From NCBI GenBank assembly GCA_022600255.1, contig JAHZKU010000047.1:1-7725 (forward strand): a stretch of 7,725 nucleotides of DNA, written 5' to 3'. Shown here one piece after another: positions 6,098-7,725 of this stretch. The translations under genes were made by a program, and so were the position numbers. The notes beneath the pieces were generated by a model, which ran no database searches, was not told where the DNA came from, and worked only from the letters and a program-made list of their open reading frames with translations. Source of the DNA: Actinomycetes bacterium (GTDB lineage Bacteria; Actinomycetota; Actinomycetes; S36-B12; GCA-2699445). Positions within the stretch are counted from its first letter, which is position 1, and each line of letters begins with the position of its first letter.

Positions 6098-7138
6098 CTA
6101 GATCGCCGCCGTAAACCCGGGGACCAAGCCTTGCAGCCATGCCACGATGTCGTTCCACCAGCCAGTCATCAGCAGCACTCCGATCATGACAAGCATGCCC
6201 CCACCAACCCGGGAGATCGCCAGCGTGTGGCGACGCGTCCAATCCAACGCCCCGGCCGCAGAGCGCAGACCCAGCGCAATGGCCACGAAGGGTAGACCCA
6301 GCCCAAGACAATAGAACAAAGACAGCAACGCCCCGCGCCCCGCGGAGGCTTCGGTGAAGGCCATCGTCTGCACGGCGGCCAGCGTTGGACCAATACAGGG
6401 CGTCCAACCCAAACCAAACAGCACGCCTAGGAGTGGCGCGCCCCACAGCCCAGGACTGGGCCGAGTGTGGTTGCGGCGATCCGCGTTCCACCACATCCGG
6501 TTGCTGATGCCGGGCAGGCCCAGATAGCCCAGACCCAACACGATCACCAGTGCGCCAAGGACGATGCCGATTGGCCGCTGATAAGTGAGCAGCCACGCGC
6601 CTAGCCCACCGAACAGCACGCCATACGAGACAAATACGAGGGAAAAGCCCAAGACAAACAGCAGGGAGCCGGCCAACACCCGGCTCCGCTGCGCTGGTTG
6701 CGGTACGGCAGCGGCCCCGTCTGGGCTGGGGCCGGTGGCTGATCCAGCCCCAGCGTCAGCGGCGGCACCTTGCCGGGCGCTGGCGGCGCTATCAGGACCG
6801 TCTGCAGGGACGCGCGGGGAGGCCGATGGCGGCTGGGTGCTGGTCTCGGTGGCTGAGATTACCCCGCGCTGGGCCGCATCAGCAGGCACCGCCGGGGCCG
6901 TTGTCAGGTCTACGGTGGCTGATGTCTCAGCAGCCAAGTTGCCTGCGGGAGTCGCGCCATTCTTGCCAGCGAGCTCGGCGCCGGTCAGGCCCGTCACGTA
7001 GGCCAGGTAGCCCGGGGCCAGCGGGAGCACACAAGGACTTAGGAACGAGACTAGACCGGCCAGAAACGCCAACGGGATGGCTAGCAGCAACGAGCCACCC
7101 GTAACCACCCCAGCAACGTCAACGGCCAGCAAATCCAT
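6098..7138 (-). CDS. ccdA: CcdA/DsbD-type transmembrane thiol-disulfide carrier with a long loop insert
   Basis: Membrane protein that passes electrons from cytoplasmic thioredoxin to the extracytoplasmic TlpA/ResA-like protein, supporting reduction of apocytochrome c. The redox cysteines are Cys36 in SPCVLPLAPG (34-43, helix 1) and Cys248 in GWTPCIGPTLA (244-254, helix 4). Six helices are plausible, near 15-48, 153-175, 186-207, 232-256, 270-293 and 308-326. At 346 aa it is about 90-100 residues longer than a usual CcdA. The excess is a low-complexity Ala/Pro/Ser/Thr insert at about 55-150 between helices 1 and 2, and RSR (151-153) after it suggests the loop faces the cytoplasm. The helices and both cysteines are intact, so it should be functional. 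ATG overlaps the upstream TGA by one base (TGATG), with GAGG at 7149-7146 as a ribosome-binding site. Confidence 0.94.
   Translation of the reverse strand: MDLLAVDVAGVVTGGSLLLAIPLAFLAGLVSFLSPCVLPLAPGYLAYVTGLTGAELAGKNGATPAGNLAAETSATVDLTTAPAVPADAAQRGVISATETSTQPPSASPRVPADGPDSAASARQGAAADAGAGSATGPSPDGAAAVPQPAQRSRVLAGSLLFVLGFSLVFVSYGVLFGGLGAWLLTYQRPIGIVLGALVIVLGLGYLGLPGISNRMWWNADRRNHTRPSPGLWGAPLLGVLFGLGWTPCIGPTLAAVQTMAFTEASAGRGALLSLFYCLGLGLPFVAIALGLRSAAGALDWTRRHTLAISRVGGGMLVMIGVLLMTGWWNDIVAWLQGLVPGFTAAI
6690..6975 (-). repeat. Ala/Pro-rich insert of CcdA with threefold degenerate repeat
   Basis: This stretch encodes roughly CcdA residues 55-150. The decamer TCAGCCACCG (minus strand) occurs exactly three times, at 6922-6913, 6856-6847 and 6742-6733. 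The offsets of 66 and 114 bases are both multiples of three. Each copy encodes Ser-Ala-Thr (residues 73-75, 95-97, 133-135). Each Ser-Ala-Thr is followed, after 8-12 residues, by Val-Pro-Ala-Asp, Val-Pro-Ala-Asp and Val-Pro-Gln-Pro respectively. This looks like an in-frame duplicated linker that has since drifted. Confidence 0.5.
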
Positions 7139-7725
7139 CAGGCGGCCTCGCTACTCGCCACTGACTGTTCGGCCAACAGCGGTTCAATGAAGCCCCGCAG
7201 CGTGGATTCTGAGACCTCGCCCAGTGCCCTCCCCGCCACACGACCCTCCGCGTCGATCACGAGGGTGGAAGGAATGGCCTGCGGTGGCAAGGTGTCGCGG
7301 AAGAGCAGTTGCAGTGAGCCATTGTCGTCCATCAGGTGTGGGTACCCAAGGTCGAACCGTTCGGCAAAAGCGCGCGCGGAGGCTTCGGAGTCGCGGCTCA
7401 CCAATCCCACGAACTGAACGTCAGCATCTTTGGTGTCGTCCCAGACTCTCCAGAGCGCCGGTGCCTCCGCTCGACACGGGGCACACCAAGACGCCCACAC
7501 ATTCAGCAGTACCACCTTGCCGGTGTGATCGGACAACGTGAAGGTGTCCCCTGTCAGGGTGTCGCCACTCAACGCTGGAGCGGATTGCCGTTCTTCTGGC
7601 GGCAGCAGCGTCAGCGTGCCGTCACCCTCGACATAACCCTGTGTGCCGACTTCTGCGTTTCCCTCACCCGTGGTGGTTTCGGCGCTGCAACCGGCCAGGA
7701 GCAAGGGCGTGAGTAACAAGATCGC
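7138..7725 (-). CDS. TlpA/ResA-like thioredoxin-fold lipoprotein (5' end cut by window)
   Basis: Extracytoplasmic thiol-disulfide oxidoreductase, probably the reductant that keeps the heme-binding cysteines of apocytochrome c reduced (ResA/CcsX role), itself reduced by CcdA. Numbering from the TTG at 7719: a lipobox LLLAGC puts the lipid-modified cysteine at 11, then comes a polar linker to about 45. The thioredoxin fold follows with VVLLNVWASWCAPCRAE (active site Cys79-Ala-Pro-Cys82) and the cis-proline region AIPSTLVIDAEGR (Pro150). The frame stays open to the window edge (7725) and the hydrophobic stretch before the lipobox is short with no basic n-region. The true start is therefore most likely beyond the window, and the TTG is not the start. 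The stop TGA overlaps the ccdA ATG. ResA, CcsX and TlpA cannot be separated here; the operon context favours the cytochrome c role. Confidence 0.93.
   Translation of the reverse strand, partial: AILLLTPLLLAGCSAETTTGEGNAEVGTQGYVEGDGTLTLLPPEERQSAPALSGDTLTGDTFTLSDHTGKVVLLNVWASWCAPCRAEAPALWRVWDDTKDADVQFVGLVSRDSEASARAFAERFDLGYPHLMDDNGSLQLLFRDTLPPQAIPSTLVIDAEGRVAGRALGEVSESTLRGFIEPLLAEQSVASSEAA

Noticed and set aside
4536..6295. Two long plus-strand frames (4536-5414 and 5411-6295, nearly 300 aa each) opposite resB and ccdA
   Set aside because: The ATGA-like overlap looks operon-like, but both are antisense to well-identified genes, rich in Ser/Arg/Pro/Gln, and show no domain.
6690..6975. The Ala/Pro-rich stretch of ccdA as an insertion element or a frameshift scar
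   Set aside because: The frame is intact, both flanking helices and both redox cysteines are present, and there are no terminal inverted repeats or target duplications. An expanded linker explains it better.
7717..7719. TTG at 7719 as the start of the tlpA-like gene
   Set aside because: It leaves only ten residues before the lipobox cysteine and no basic n-region. The frame is open to the edge, so the start is probably outside the window.

Overview
The window is a piece of an actinobacterial chromosome of fairly high GC (about 60% by eye). The best signs are the gene order tlpA/ccsX–ccdA–resB–ccsB for System II cytochrome c maturation, a DUF4229-type small membrane protein, and plus-strand genes whose ATG sits directly behind a -10-like hexamer, as in actinobacterial leaderless transcripts. 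No species can be named from the sequence. I see no mobile element, CRISPR array, rRNA or tRNA.

Layout. Bases 1-244 hold no credible gene but are packed with inverted repeats. A class I (archaeal/FbaB-type) fructose-bisphosphate aldolase follows on the minus strand (245-1297). Divergent from it, across a 66-bp gap, are three separately started plus-strand genes: a 110-aa DUF4229-like membrane protein (1364-1696), a 418-aa protein with alpha/beta-hydrolase features (1721-2977) and a 138-aa protein with two predicted membrane helices (3023-3439). After a 43-bp convergent gap comes a tightly packed minus-strand operon. Read in transcription order it is tlpA-like thioredoxin lipoprotein (5' end cut by the right edge, 7725-7138), ccdA (7138-6098), resB (6097-4529) and ccsB (4532-3483). 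Its three junctions are a 1-nt overlap (TGATG), direct abutment (TAG then ATG) and a 4-nt overlap (GTGA).

How the operon works. CcdA carries reducing equivalents from cytoplasmic thioredoxin across the membrane. The TlpA/ResA-like lipoprotein uses them to keep the CXXCH cysteines of apocytochrome c reduced. The ResB-CcsB complex exports heme and attaches it. The four genes form a complete System II set. No apocytochrome gene is visible. The aldolase serves glycolysis/gluconeogenesis and looks functionally unrelated.

I found no convincing new multi-gene system. Most worth a second look are the inverted-repeat cluster at 62-223, the roughly 95-residue Ala/Pro-rich insert in CcdA built of three degenerate repeats, the run of three leaderless-type starts, and the uncharacterised hydrolase-like protein with its small membrane neighbours.
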